A stretch of DNA of 64,000 nucleotides from Balanoglossus misakiensis. Taxonomy: Eukaryota > Hemichordata. This document shows, in pieces, positions 39,802 through 53,296 of the stretch. The DNA is taken from NCBI GenBank assembly GCA_040954595.2, contig CM082581.2, forward strand, positions 6,820,001 through 6,884,000, written 5' to 3'. The notes beneath the pieces are model-generated. The model ran no database searches and had not been told where the DNA came from. It saw nothing but the letters and a program-made list of their open reading frames with translations. Numbering within the stretch: the stretch's first letter is position 1; each line of letters starts with the position of its first letter. Made by a program: the position numbers and the translations under genes.

Positions 39802-42800
39802 ATGGCTTCTAAAAACAACGGCTTTCCATTGGTGTCGAAAACCGTGAGCGGTGACGTCGAGCGCGGATTTTGGAATCGCGGTTTCTCCCGGAGCCACGAG
39901 AACAACGTTTCGTTTGAAATGGATGGCGGCGCCGAGTTTTCTGATAATCCGACGTGTTTCGAAGTGGAATCTGAGCGGGTGGAAGTGAGGAGCATCTGCG
40001 TGGAAAGGAGGAAATACAACGTGGGCAGTCCGCGAAATGCGCACAAGAAAGCGCACGACGAACCCCCGACGAAAAACGACGGGAATGCCGACAACGCTTC
40101 GTGTGGAAAACCGAGTCCGGCACCTTCGTTCCACGATCTCCGCACCGGTGATCACGGAGACGCCGCTCGTGGTGAAACGCCAACTTTTTCGGGTGAAGCA
40201 CGCAACCGGTTCGAGCAACCGTCGCAAGAGGGGAAAGACTCGGGCAGAAACCATCACCAGCGACCGCAGGCCGAAACAAGCGACCGCCGAAGACCAAAAT
40301 TGGCCGATTTGGATAAATTCTACAGCGTGGTCGATGACGACGCGCTGTCGGATTTATCCGCTGAAGATTACTTTGACTCCACTCCCCGTCATACGTTGCC
40401 GACAAGCGAAGAGGAGGCGAGCCGACCGAGGCGGCAGTTTCATCGACGACCGACACCCAGAAGGAAAAGACGCGACGAGACCGACGATGCACGAGGGCAT
40501 CATCGCCGTTTCGACCACAAGGCATGCAAGTCGACTTCCGTCGATGAGAGATGCGGGAAAAATCGAATAGGGGGGAATTCGAACCGAGCTGAATATGTTC
40601 CCGCCGCGTGGAATACGAGAGATGTGTATGATGACAGACCCGTCTCCCCTAGTTCGGGAAAAAGCGGGCGACTTTACTGCAGAATCAGCGAAACTGACGA
40701 ATCGATTGCATCGGAACATGAAGACTACCGAATGGCCTATATGAGCCCGATGAGCAGACATCATCAATATTACAGGCCCATATCGCCGAAACGACACGGG
40801 AGGTACTACAGTAGGCGCGCGAATTCACCCACTCGCCGCCCGTTGGAAAGTGGTCTGTACGTCGAATACGACCGAGATTCCGGAGTATGCTCCGTCGAGA
40901 ATTTGCAAAACAGCGCCCATGATGCGAGGTTGGACAGCTCGACAAAATCGGACAGGTGCGATGACGTCAACGAAGTTGCCGAAGATGGAGAGGATGGAAG
41001 CGATAAAGAGGAGACAGAAGATAAAGAGAAGATCGAACAGGGACCGGACGAAGAAAAGAGCGTTGATGGTGATGGTTCCGGTGTCGGTTATGAAGGGGCC
41101 AAAAGTGCTGTTGGTGGTATTGCTGCTGCTGTTGCTGGTGGTGGTGGTTTCCGGCCGCCTGGTGGTCTGTCGGTACTTGATCTCATCATGGGAATGGGAC
41201 AGCGACGAGCAGCCGCCATTGATGATTCGGGCGAGGGAGGTGAGAATTACGTTAAGTTTTCAGATAAGAACTTTGATTTCATGAGGGTGCAGCTACTGGT
41301 CATTTGTCATATAAATAAAAGCCCACCAGAATATGGAATTCAGGCATAAAAACATCGATTTTGTTCAGCATATGACCATCATTTTCTTTCGTTTCTTCAG
41401 GTCCATGGCAGAAGGTTCGACAGCTCGTCAGAGGAATATCCTATGCCAAGAATTCCATGCTTATCCATACACAAAAACAGGTATGCTGGCTTAGCTCATC
41501 AAGACTTCGCATGCTATAACGTGTCATATTTGTTGATTGCTTATTGGCAAACTTTATTTTCGCGTTCAGTGAATATGCTACAATTTCTAATTTAAATCGA
41601 TGATGTTTTAGTATTCATTTGACGGACGCTGTCTTTTATCTCGTTTAGGCCTAAGTCCACTTTATAAATATTCGGGGGAAAATAATGGTCTGTAGGTTGA
41701 ATCCTTTATTTCACAGACCTTTCCATATCTTTTCCTCACAGCTGTTGAAAGAGAAAGATTTCAACCGAGAAATCCAAGCTTTGCAGGACATCCGCAATTT
41801 CATCACCGCCAAGGCACTAGTCTTTCTGTCCGATCTGCCGAACAACAGCTTTCGTGACGTACTGGAACCCATGCTTGAGGAGCTGATTAAAGATGAACCA
41901 AAGACGAGCTTGGACGATGCCCTGCAATCCGTTTTCACGGAACCATCGCGTGAGTTTATACAATGAATCTCGCTGATGCTGATATTGAAATCATGAAGTC
42001 ACTTCCACCTATGAAAATTAACCCTCCCCTCTTCGTTAAAACCAATTGCACTATAATCCGATTTCTCGAAGAATAACATTTCGTTCTCTTTTCAGATTCT
42101 ACTATTTCAAATTCCATCCAATCAGCGGTTAAGATGGGAGGATCATTTTTCTTTGAAGAAAGTTGGGTTTGTGTGTTGTGAGTAGTAGTATCTTTCTCTA
42201 CCAATCAGAACATTAGCCCACGATGCTCAGTGTATAAGACTTTCTGTCGCTGTTTTCTCACATTACTTGTCAAGTGAACTTGAAAGTGAACTCCTTAAAG
42301 TGGGGTGTGATTTGATCAACTTCCATGTACAGCGTGTCTGAAATACAGTTTTCACCGGTCCACCCTTTTATGTTATTTGTGATTTACCATTGCAATGCAA
42401 CACAACCGTCTGTTTCAATTCCACCCTGCAGTAGCAGCATGCAAACGCTGCAGACCAGACACGTCGCCATCGGTCGATTAAAAGAACCGGGGAATCTGGG
42501 AATGAGTTGCTCTGATATACGTTTTGTCGTGGTTGTCTTGGCTCCAGCCTTCGAGGTGAGACTTTGTTCAAGTTGACATCTATAATTAACCAAGACGGAT
42601 GGGTTAAGCCTATACTGTTAAAATTCTTTGCGCTTTTTACATCTTTTCTCGGTTTTACTGTTTCCACAAACTTTTCTTCTCATGCATTTTGCCTTGCACA
42701 GAAAGGAACGAAGAATGCGATGCAAACGGCGCTGACCTTCGCAACCGTCTTCACCGATCTCAACTTCCGCTCAGAAATCATGAATATCGATGACCCTGGA

Positions 42801-45800
42801 GAACTTAAAAAGGTCGGTTCGTATCTGGTGCAAATTCTTCCCCGGGTCTTGCTTAGGACCCATTTCTACTTTTAAAATGTACTTCAATGCGTGTAGAATT
42901 TATTACTACCAAATTCAAGTTTTCTTTGATATTTTCACATCCTAGGCCATACATCGGAGAACTGACCAACTCTCAGACATGACTTACATTCCAAATCTTC
43001 TCCGACGAAGAGCCAGCATGGAACACGCGCACAATCCGTTTTCAGAGGCTAACGTAAAGGTAACATGTTTTTTAGCCGTCTATGGTTTTTCTATACAAGA
43101 AAGACACACGAAGCGACAGTAAAACTGATTCCTGTTTAACCCCTGTGCGATGGAATACTTTATTTGAGGCCTTGAAACGCAATAAATTACTTTACTTCGA
43201 TAGTTAACCCATCAGGCGTATCCGTTTGTTGCAGGGGAAGGGATTGGGAATTGCGCGCGGTATTCGGGCAGACGTCAAACGAAGATTCTCTTGTTACATC
43301 AGTGACTTCGTCGATGGTAAGAAAATATGAGTTTTGATCTCACCACTTGCAGTTACTGTAGTTTGCTTGTGTAGTATGCATATGGCAACTCTTCCTGCAA
43401 AAAGACATAATTTTGTTTCATTTGTGTTTCCTAGGCGTAGCGGGAGGATCCGGTACAATTCTCAAGGTTTTGATGACAGTCAGCTTTCTGTATTTCTCTT
43501 GTTTTTTGTTCACCGTGGCGCTGGGTGTTCTGAATGATAAAAACAGTCATGGAAATATCGGTAGGTTCGTCAGTGGAGTTTTTTTTCGACAGAAAGGGCG
43601 TGAATGAATGTTGGCCTTATGTTGAACTTGAAAAAAACAACATCTTCATGGGCTACAGGTGCTTGTAACGTTGTTTTTAATCCTGTGTGGACATTTAGGA
43701 GTGAAGAAGGCGATTGTTGGACTGACAATCGCCGGACTTGTCAACGGCTTCTTTGGCGGTCAACATCTCGTTGTCTTGCTGACGTCAGCACCTCTAGCCC
43801 TCTACGCAAAACGTAAGTTTTTTTTCTCTCTGTGCGGTTCCATTGTTGTCGATAAAATATCAACAGGTGTGCTCTCCACAAAATGCAAATCAGCTACGAG
43901 CTTCGAAGTCCTTGCGGGTTACACAGAAACCCAAGGCTCAAGTGAAAACTTCTGTTCTAGTTGTTTAAGCTTGGTGTTGGACGTTCCTTTTGAAACTACA
44001 AAATGGTGATCTTACAACTGCTCGTATTTCAGTCGTGTACAGGGTGTCGGAGGACATGGGCGCCGACTTCATGGCCGTGTATGCGACGGTCGGCATGTCC
44101 AGTTCTTTCTTCCTGGTCATATACGCCATCTTGGATCTCAGCAAGTACATGAAGTGGTCAACTAGGTGCGTGGATGAGGTGTTTTCTATCTTCGTGGCCT
44201 GTTCCTTCTTGAAGGACGCTTTCACCGACCTGATGGACAGTAAGTTCAAGCTTTGTATGACTTTGCTTTGGCTGGGTTCGGTGGAGAATATAAATGTTTT
44301 TAATAGATTATGACTTGGCATTCTTCAGTTTGAACGCACATGTTCTCGACAGATTGTCGCAATTTCTTTAGCTCTGCAAAAACACCTAGTGCTTTTCTTA
44401 GATTTTCAGAAAAATTACTTGTGCGTGTGGGACAAGACAGGCTACACGAAACAATATTCGTCATCTTCACTGTACAACACCAGCAGTACAACTGACTTGG
44501 TCACCACGGTAACTGCGCTGTTAAACACAACGTCGACCATGCTTTCCAATAATTCCGCGGTTACAACTGGGCTGCCCTCTACAACAAATACCTCAGTTTG
44601 GAGAAAAGAAGATGACGGTTACCATGGCGACGAGACGAAAGGATGTTACCCAGAAAACAGCCTTTTGTTTTTATTGCTGATGATTGGCGTTCCGTCGCTT
44701 GGTATTATCTTGACGGGAGTTCGCAAAAGGTCGGTTGTGTGTTTAGTTTCTTTTGAAATACATCGAATCAATAAACAAAAATAATGAAAAATGTTCCTTG
44801 GAAAAGGAGACATATCTTCTTCGATTTTTATTCTCATTATGACACTTTGTTCTCGATGATTCGCAGTGCTTACCTGGCCAGGACGTATCGTGAGATTCTC
44901 TCTGATCAAGCAATTGGTATTACCGTCATATTTTGGTCCTACGTCGGGAGTTACTGCTTTCGGGCAATTGAATGTGAGTACCTTGTATGTGGGTGACTGT
45001 TTGCTGGTGTGTGTATGCGTGTGTGAGGGGTAGGAGGGGGTGTTGTACTCGGTCGGTCGGTTATTTATTTAGGCCTATGGTAGAAGTGACAGGAATCGCT
45101 ACACCCAAATCCATTTTCAATCAGTTTTGAATCACATCATTTTCAGTGAAACCGTGGAACTACGACGGTGACCAGCCTTTGTTCACCTTTCCGGATTTTT
45201 CAACCATGTCGGCGGGAGCTTGGATTTTCAGCGCTTTCATCGGGTTTTGCCTCTCTCTACTCATCTTTATGGATCACAACATCGCAGAATCTCTCGTCAA
45301 CGCTCCATCAAATAAGTGAGTAACAAATATTACAAGGGCTGTGAGGAGTTTCTTTAGTTATGTATGTATAACCATGTATGTGTCTATGTGTATGTATACG
45401 TGTGTATAGGTACGTATATTAGGCTTCTTTTTTTCTTGGTCGAGATTATTTCCAAAACACCGTTAACATTTATTCTGCTTTGTTTCATCTTAGTTTGAAG
45501 AAAGGTACAGCTTATCATTGGGATCTCTTTCTGATTGCAACGATGAACTTCAACTTCGCCTTGTTTGGTTTGCCGATGGTTCATGGCAAGGTCCCCCATT
45601 CGCCGATGCACGTGATGTCATTGTCCGAAGTTGAAGAGAGGGTCGACCAGGGATACCTGGAGACTGTGTGAGTCACTTTTGACCCTTACCTGTCAGATCT
45701 GCATCTGAGCCCGTTGTCTCCCTGTTTATTGGTTTACTTTTTATAGCTGAAGCTTATCTGAGGAAATTTGAGAATATTGTAAGTTTCTAACTCTCTATGT

Positions 45801-46648
45801 CCGTTCCACCGCAGTACCATTGCTGTACACGAGACAAGACTGACCACCATCATAGCTCACGCCCTTATTGGTGTATCTATCTTAATGCTACCACTACCGA
45901 TGCAGTACATCCCCAAGGCAGTCCTGGACGGCATCTACATCTTCGTATCGTTGCGTTCTCTGATCGGGAACCAATTCTTCGAGCGGTTACTCCTCATCAT
46001 CACCGAACAGGTAAAGAAACAAAGATAATTTCTTTCTCATATAATATCACCTAAGAAATATATTGCGCGTTTATAAACACAATTCAAAAGTAATGGTGTT
46101 TAATAATGAGATTAGATTATCAAGATTTGTGATTTTTCGTTTATCGTCGCAGTCTGCCTACCCACCCAACAGTTATGTTCGTCGCGTGCCACAACGTAAA
46201 ATGCACATCTTTACCCTGATTGAGGTTCTGGAACTCATCGTCATGTGTTATCTCGGACTGAATTCCATTTCGTATATGAAGATGGTCTTCCCAGTCATGG
46301 TGATTCTGCTCATCCCAGTCAGGTAAGTCGGGTGAAGTACTTTTACACACTTGTTAGACCTTTATATAAAAGACATACAAAAGTGATGGGGTGGTATAAA
46401 AACCTTTACAATGTAAGTATTAAATAGTAGCTTTTTCGGTGCTATGACGAATGGTCATTTACTTGTAGTATTTTGCTTAATATTGTGGCGTAAATCCTGA
46501 TTGGTTGAGTGAGTGATTGGTTGGTTGGTCGATCGATTGATATATGGTATTGTCTATTTGAAGTTTGCATTTTCTTTCCACCATTAGACATTTGCTGATG
46601 CCGAAAATAATCGAGAAGAAGTATCTTGACGCTTTGGACAGACACTAG
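39802..46648 (+). CDS. SLC4A11: SLC4A11 orthologue with 479-residue N-terminal extension (18 exons, 1296 aa)
   Basis: SLC4-family membrane transporter; vertebrate SLC4A11 conducts H+/OH-, NH3-coupled protons and water. Coding exons: 39802-41239, 41401-41480, 41742-41949, 42096-42177, 42432-42555, 42702-42812, 42946-43059, 43235-43316, 43435-43560, 43699-43812, 44033-44239, 44402-44729, 44867-44973, 45147-45315, 45494-45667, 45815-46010, 46153-46322, 46588-46648; all phases fit (3891 nt). An in-frame TGA (39790-39792) precedes the ATG. From about residue 480 it follows human SLC4A11: cytoplasmic domain (SDIRFVVVVLAP), membrane entry RADVKRRFSCYISDFVDG (about 720), GQHLVVLLTSAPLALY, GTAYHWDLFL, PHSPMHV, YVRRVPQRKMH, YMKMVFPV, IIEKKYLDALDRH. 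Exon 12 encodes the large extracellular loop with N-x-S/T sites (LLNTTS, NNSA, TNTS), as in the glycosylated human loop. Exon 1 is a charged, Arg/Ser/Asp-rich low-complexity extension absent from human isoforms I know (about 890 aa). Confidence 0.95.
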
Positions 46649-47562
46649 GAGACCAGCAGCCCTGTCGGTGTGCTTTGGCCAGAAAAGAACACAAGGTATC
46701 GATACAACACCATAGAAGTCAGAACTGCGTGGAACGAATGAACAAAAACAAAACTGGAATGAACTTGTTTATTGTAAACCACTATACAACTTTCATAATA
46801 TAAATCTTTAAAAAATGTTCATGAAACAAGATAACAAAGAAAGAATTCTAATTCTACTCAAAATAAATTCTGCATCCAGACATGCATTGAAGGTAAACGA
46901 CATCTTGGTTCTAGGACAGTCACCCCCTGGAAATGTAACTTCTAACACCTAATCAGGGGGTGACCGTCCAAATAGCCATGATGTCCTTAATTCACACTTC
47001 TTGGCTCAAGTTCACCTGATGAACAACATAACAATTATGTTTTTCATGGAATGTGCGCTGGAGATAAACTGAACAAGGTAATCAGACATTTTGTTGCATC
47101 TGCAAAAACTTGAATGGTTGATATTAACCAGAAAAGTTTCTTGGCAGTCACCCTGAACACAGGCGTTACAAGAATCTAGTATCGGCTCGCTGGATTGACC
47201 TTACTGACAGCACACTAAAATCATGTGAGGTGTCTTTCTCATATACAGGGTGTACTGTGGCCAGAATCCTAAACAGAGTTGTCCATTGCACTATCCTCTC
47301 CCGCAAACTTTGCGATCCATAGTAAAGCATCTCTTCTGTAAATTTCATTCTGGGCAATCTTCATAACTGCTGAGATATAAAACCAAAATAAAATGTATTT
47401 ATTGATTATTGTGTTATATTCAGAGATGTTGCTTCATTTCAGTGAACACTCAAAACAGTGATTGTAATGTCCCTGCAAAACTGTGTCACTCAGCAAAACA
47501 TCATGTTTTTCCGGTACATTTACAATGTGACAAACTGTAAGATTCCTCACCTGAATCCAGTA
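46649..47562. other. Tail-to-tail 3' UTR region of SLC4A11 and NSMCE4A
   Basis: 914 bp between two convergent stop codons. AATAAA at 46862-46867 suits SLC4A11 (+). TTTATT at 47398-47403 (AATAAA on minus) suits NSMCE4A, with another TTTATT near 46768. If the distal minus-strand site is used, the 3' UTRs overlap. A 63-codon minus-strand frame at 47166-47357 is not conserved with the family and lies past the NSMCE4A stop. Confidence 0.55.
46914..46969. repeat. Short inverted repeat (16-bp arms, 24-nt loop) in the 3' UTR zone
   Basis: GGACAGTCACCCCCTG (46914-46929) and CAGGGGGTGACCGTCC (46954-46969) pair at 15 of 16 positions, giving a stable GC-rich stem-loop about 50 bp past the SLC4A11 poly(A) hexamer. 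It may be a structured 3' end element or a transposon remnant. Confidence 0.65.
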
Positions 47563-50339
47563 TTAGCTTGCATCACTGTCACTCTCGTCATGGTAACCGT
47601 TGCTCTCCATTTGCTTTGTGGACCTCGTCGGTATAATTGGCCTGTCAATTTCAAAAGTTCTTTTGATCTCCTAGGAAAACAAAAAAAAGTACCAAATCTG
47701 AGCAACTTTGCCCAATTAACTGATAGGGAGGTGGGAATGGGGGTCAGATATTGTGTAGTTTCACCTACCCTCCACTGATCCTTGTCCATAGAAACCATCA
47801 CTTGTTTCTTTTCAACTCTCTGCTCTGTCTGGCCATCCACGTAGGGTTCTGTGGGAGCTGTATTTAAACACAGATATACATACATATGAGAGATACATAT
47901 ACGTTGCAGCCCGAATAACATGGGGTTCTCACTGTTGCTAAAACATTTCTTCATGTCTGTCCGTCTGCAGAGACAAAAAATATGGAAATTTGTTTCTAAT
48001 ATTCCACTTACCTACAACAGGTAGATTATCTTCATCAAGGTATATTTCTGCGTGGCCATCCTGGAAAAAAAACAACAGAATTAATATTGAATATTGCGTG
48101 ATATAAATTTCAGAGTTGTGTACTTCGTAAACAGATGTCACTTCAAAAATGGTCAGTTTAATACTATCCAGTCTAACTCTACAGCATCCCACTTGCCAGC
48201 AATTCCATCCACCAAACTCAAAATGCATCCAATGATATAATGGCTTACCTTGACAAGGAAAGACAAGTGGAACATATTCTCCACTGTTTGTGCAAATGAT
48301 TCCGGGTTGACAATAAACTCAAAGTAACTGATAGCTTCCGCTGTGAAGAAAACAGAGACCTATTAAGCTCTGTAATCTCTTCCATTTTGTGTTTTGACAA
48401 AAATCAGATAAAAAATCAGCCACTGACAACATCCCACAAATCTCTAAACTTACATTCACTGGAATCCTCCGTGGACTGTGTCACTTGTTTCAAAATACTC
48501 AACATCTTCTCAACCTCTTCCGTGGTCACTTCTTTCTGATTTTTCTCCAGATTTGCCAGCTTTGAAATGAAGAGTGATATTTGTAAGCCACACAAATCAA
48601 AAGATGCTGGGTGCACTACATATACATGTATAAATAGGAATATTAGACCACACACCTGCTCTGGTCGCACTTTTGGCCCAAGTTCCTTATCCGACATCTT
48701 TCTTCTATTGGCGACCCTTTTGGTCTTGGTGACTTCTCCTCTCTCAAATGACCCTAACCTGTATGCAGTGTAGAAACAAAAACATGATTCAGCAAAGTAA
48801 AGTTTGGCAAGTCAAGTGTTGGTGATACTAGATTGTTTCAAAATGACTGGTTACCCCTGCACATCCTAAGGTTGTTCTTGATCTGTGCTTTTATTATGCC
48901 TTCAGAGAAAAATTTCTCGCAATAAAATGAATGCTGATATAAAAATGTATAGCACTGACATGAAATGGAATGCTGGAACTCTTCTGAATAACGGGAAAAC
49001 CTCTCTGCCCAACTTGGCCCATGATCCTTTGGGTATCCTTCTTTCTTGTTGGTCGCTGCCTTCCATGTCAATCTGCCTTCCACTCATAAAGGTCACCTAC
49101 GAGGGCAGTATTATGGTTATTATGAGTCCACTTTTCATATATGGGAATTCAATGGATCAAGAAAATTTCAGCACTGCAAATACAGGATCATTTGAACGAA
49201 CTCAAATTTTGACACAGCACCACCTGACACCTGGTACCACCACTGTCATTTTCATCTCTTTGTTTCTTGGACCTGGTAATTTGCTATACCTTGTATGTCG
49301 ATAACGATCACTGGACCTGGCATGATGTCAGATTACATTTTTGTACTCACTACTTTCTCAACAAACTCTGTTGGTTCAAAAACCATCAGGTCCGTTCGCA
49401 ACTGGTGAGCTTGTTGATTTCCAAGAGATATGGCCAACACCAGGAACTGGGAATCCAACGCCGCTTCTCGAGTCGCAGTACTGTCTTTCACTGCAACAGA
49501 TCGTTTGATCATCAGTGCATTGTTAATCATGGCCATATATATATACTGAATAAACATATTCATTCATTCATTCATTTATTCGTCAATCATTTTGGTGAAC
49601 TAAATCCAAAGACAGCTTCAATCAATGACCACTACAATAAAATTTGACCATAGTATAATACCCAGCATTAGTATACTATACTTCTCCCCAAGGAATGCTA
49701 CACAACTGAATCCTGCTTTGCTTTACCTTGCCAGAACAGGTCGTTAGCCTTGTCGAGAGAGTCACCCAAACCAGAGGAGGCTGGGTTGATGAGGTCCAAC
49801 CTGTTTCCTGCAAAGAATCAATATCATCTATGATCAGCAAAAAGCACCATTTGCAACCACTTTGAGAATGCAACTATTATAGAATCAGTGATAAAATGCA
49901 ATGTCTATAGTGGTTAAAATTAATAAAAGTTCCTTTTTAATAGGCCCTTTCGTTGTCCATGGGGCTTCAAAATTGTTGTCTTAATGTCTTAGAAATGGTA
50001 AGAGGAATTATACAAACTGACACTGTTATGATGGGATCAAGATAATTGGCTCAACCCGGAAGTGGCACTGTTTGTTTACACATTTAGTGAACAACACGGT
50101 TTTCCTGTCAACTTGAAATTCCATCACCTCAGAGAAGATCGGACTTTTCACTTACTTTGCGTGTCTGTAATGAGATTTCTATACTCATGTCGTATACGCC
50201 GTCTTTGTCGCAATGTCTCGTTGGCATTGCCGTTTCCACCAGCAGCACCGATGTCCATTTCCCCCATGCATTCAACATCTGCTCTTCGTCCCGATCTCGC
50301 TCCCCTTGACTGTCGTGCAGACATTGTTCGTTTGCTCAT
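47563..50339 (-). CDS. NSMCE4A: NSMCE4A, SMC5/6 complex kleisin subunit (10 exons, 362 aa)
   Basis: Nse4 is the kleisin that bridges SMC5/6 heads with Nse1/Nse3 and acts in DNA repair in the nucleus. Coding exons on the minus strand: 50156-50339, 49727-49807, 49351-49490, 48960-49096, 48656-48758, 48454-48559, 48249-48340, 48012-48060, 47769-47857, 47563-47670; joined 1089 nt in frame. Family blocks in order: RRRIRHEYRNLITDTQ (human RQIRHQYRALI), DLINPASSGLGDSLDKANDLF, REAALDSQFLVLAISLG, the WAKLG...RVPAFHFMLGSFERG core, ISYFEFIVNPESFAQTVENM and FHLSFLVKDGHAEIYLDEDN. The end is REIKRTFEIDRPIIP and an acidic-serine tail. The C-terminal half is the winged-helix region that binds the SMC head. 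The donor after FHF(M) is GTCAGT, weaker than its neighbours. Length is near human (385 aa). It lies head-to-head with the TACC gene. Confidence 0.92.
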
Positions 50340-51013
50340 TTTCCACAGTTTGTTGGATCGTTCTTGTGTTCAATACTTCGTCGGATCGGAACAAATCAAT
50401 AAAGCCCGGTGCTACTTTCACATACTTTAACGCACTCAGAAGTACACGATCTCACTCACAACACGACTTTTTCGCGGGATACTATGTTTACAAATTTTGC
50501 GCATGCTCATTCATTAATTTTACGTGAAAGACTGAGTCCATGGATTGGTCTACCGTCATGGACCCTTACGTGAGAAAAAGTTCGCTGTTAGTGTAGAATA
50601 AGAGTAAAGGGGGTCTAATTATTGACAAGTGCTTGTAAAATTTCGGTGAAGATAATATCTGAATAAACATTTGCCTGAAAAGAGAAGGGTATTACAACTG
50701 CAATGAATTTTGCATAGTATTCCGCAGTCGGCGTCTTTGGCCAATCAAACTGTCTGACACTTGACAAACATGATGATGTCATCCTAAGCTCCCAGGTCAA
50801 GAAACTTCTGAATTTTTCAGATATAATGTCACAGGTGATTTTTTGAGTTACGATCAGAAGTGGAAATGATGTATAAAATAATTATTTGAAAATAAATATC
50901 GCATTTATCGTTATAGTAATGAAAACAGCAAAATTTCCCCACTTCCGGTAAAGGAGCGGCTTTTAAAAATTTGGCAGGCATCGCGCATGCTCTGTAGGAG
51001 CTGGTCCACCAAA
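50340..51013. promoter_or_regulatory. Bidirectional promoter region between NSMCE4A and TACC
   Basis: A 674-bp interval between divergent starts. NRF1-like sites TGCGCATGCTC (50498-50508) and CGCGCATGCTC (50982-50992) lie one near each gene start. An ETS-type ACTTCCGG is at 50941-50948, and another CCGGAAGT lies at 50056-50063 in NSMCE4A intron 1. NRF1 plus ETS sites are typical of housekeeping bidirectional promoters. The spacing supports separate start sites about 480 bp apart. Confidence 0.5.
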
Positions 51014-51103
51014 ATGACGGTTATGGATTTCGAACCAGAAAGCGGTGTTGTTGTGGACCACATCCCAGCTCCATATCTTTTGGACATTTTCAAAGTAAAG
51101 GAG
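51014..51103 (+). CDS. Candidate first exon of the TACC gene, frame connection unresolved
   Basis: Directly downstream of the ETS/NRF1 sites, an ATG opens 30 codons (begins MTVMDFEPESGVVV, ends LDIFKVKE) and ends at a strong donor GAG|GTAAGA in phase 0. Spliced straight to the next confident TACC exon (53290) the frame closes after five more codons (TYNEF, then stop), overlapping the ATG at 53297. It is therefore either a leader exon with an upstream ORF, or a true N-terminus joined through an exon I could not identify. Confidence 0.4.
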
Positions 51104-53296
51104 GTAAGAGCATAGAGATCCCGAAAATAGCTGGAAAATTCACACAACAGTGCGTCATCTACAAAATATTTCAATGGGATTGTGTACAGCTGTGTGAATT
51201 GCAGCCATTTTGAAGGTGGACGTGTGCCAAAATTTTTAAACAAGGTGATAGCACTCTACCGGGTTTGTGCACCGTTATGATAAGGTCAAGTCAGACAATC
51301 CAAACACATGGTGTGAAGATGTTAGCGGAATTTAAGTTGTCGATCGCCCAATTGGCTTCTAAAACACAGATGCATCAGAACATTAACACCCGTGTGAACG
51401 TTACTTGTAATGTTATTTTATTCATTTCCATTGATTTTTAGAAGTCTTGTCACAAAATCTTGTTTTGCATTGTGGGGACGTTATGAGCTTGAGCTCAGCT
51501 CTACACAGTACCTCCATTGTTGGCCAAGTGAACGTTTTACACTGACATTTCTTCAATTCATCCATCTGAGTAATCCACCCATTCAGTTTTCTTCTTTCCT
51601 TGACAACTAGAACTACAGTAATGCCCAAGGCAACTTTGAACTTTGAAAGCAAAAAGTTCAATGTTCAGTTACAGCTCATCATGATGCAGAACAGTGCCTG
51701 GCCTTGTATGTTTCTGTCCTTCTAGTTCTGCTGATACTGATAGGTCACAGTGTTTTTCGCGGTCATTTCCTGTAGAGTCATCATGTCAACACACACCTTT
51801 CTTGGGGAAATTGCCCGCCATTTGAAATACTTGAGATTCATTGCCCTTATGCAGCAAATAAACCCAGAAACAGTGATGAAAGCCAAAAAGAAATGTACAT
51901 ACAATGTATGCCATCAATGGCATCATGCCATGTCCACACACCTTTGATAGATGTTTGTTGTTCAACAGTCTAAATAGCCTACAGTCTAAATGGCCCATGA
52001 GTTTTATTAGAGGTCAGTACATGTGTAAATGTCAACAGTACGCTCACTCAGCCAGTATGGTTGAACTTGAACGCAATGCTGTATAGCTGATCTCTGGGGG
52101 ATTGATGTAGTCTGTGCAGCACAGTCACTGCCTGGTTCATCATTCAATTGGTGTAGTGTACATGCACTTATCATACATTACATGTACATACAGTACTTAT
52201 ACACACCCATCTCCTTGGTAACATCACTGTATTAGCCCTGTGTGATAATATGTTGCCCACTCAGCTCTGAACAATTCACATTGCAGAGATGCCCGGTAGT
52301 TCGAATTGACACTTGCTATGTAATAGCCACTCCTGTTTAGCGCTAATAAATTATCTTCATTTACTATTTAGTAGTCACATGGCTGCAAGGCTACGCAAAT
52401 GGAGTTTATTACTGTGGGAAGAGACATTGTTATATTTCTGAATCCAGTCAGTGAATTTTCATCCAGATTTCAGTTTTTTTGTAAAAAGTATTATTGCCCC
52501 CAATAAAAATAACTACAGTGTTGTTTGCGTCTTTTCACGGAACACCACCTGGTGCCAGGTGATGTCATTCTAAAATAAATACTCCATTTCAGACATTGAA
52601 AAATTGAATGAGGGGTTGAACAGTGACAAAGCTCATGTTTGTCATGTTTCGCATCCTGCATGTTAATACACTGGGATGGATTCTTTCTAAATTGGAATTG
52701 TGGTCAGCCATTATGTAGTACAATGTATTTGTAGCTCCTTCGTACAATTTTCTGGAGCAAAACTTTTGACGCTATGAATTAACTACTACCATGTACTTGT
52801 CTGTTGTATTTTGTTCATCTTTCCAAGACATGTATACTATGAGTAACACATGTTTACTCATACATGTACATGCATTCCATTCCTGGCATTCGCCAGTGTG
52901 CGCCCCATCCAGCTGGTTTCCCTTTGTGGCTGATCCAGTTCCATCCTAAATCATGGATAGCTGTCAGGTGTAAATTCCAGAGATAATTGTCACCTATTAC
53001 CCATTTTAAATGTGTGAATTGCCACTATGGTACTAACTGTGGCGAATTATATAATTCTGGTTAGCACCATTGCTCTGTATTGAAGCACTGTGTCTGACTT
53101 GTGATAGATTATCGGACAGTTGTCATGACCACCCCAAATTCCAAACATTCATTGTGATATTTAAATTCTGATTTTCAGGAAGTTAGTATGTTCATTTCAC
53201 AATATCTTCATAGACAACATGTATGATTTTAAGTAATCCACTATGAAAATTTCTTTGGAATGTAATAAATTTTACTTTTTTTCCCCCAGACTTACA

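Noticed and set aside
39772-40525. Antisense ORFs (161 and 238 codons) opposite SLC4A11 exon 1
   Set aside because: Arg/Ser-rich mirror frames of the low-complexity exon; no family match.
47166-47357. 63-codon minus-strand ORF as the last NSMCE4A exon
   Set aside because: The frame does not match the family; the exon at 47563-47670 supplies the conserved REIKRTFEIDRPIIP end and a stop.
52939-52967. 29-nt micro-exon bridging TACC exon 1 to 53290
   Set aside because: It restores the reading frame, but the donor is weak and such fits are expected by chance in a 2.2-kb intron; kept only as a hypothesis to test.
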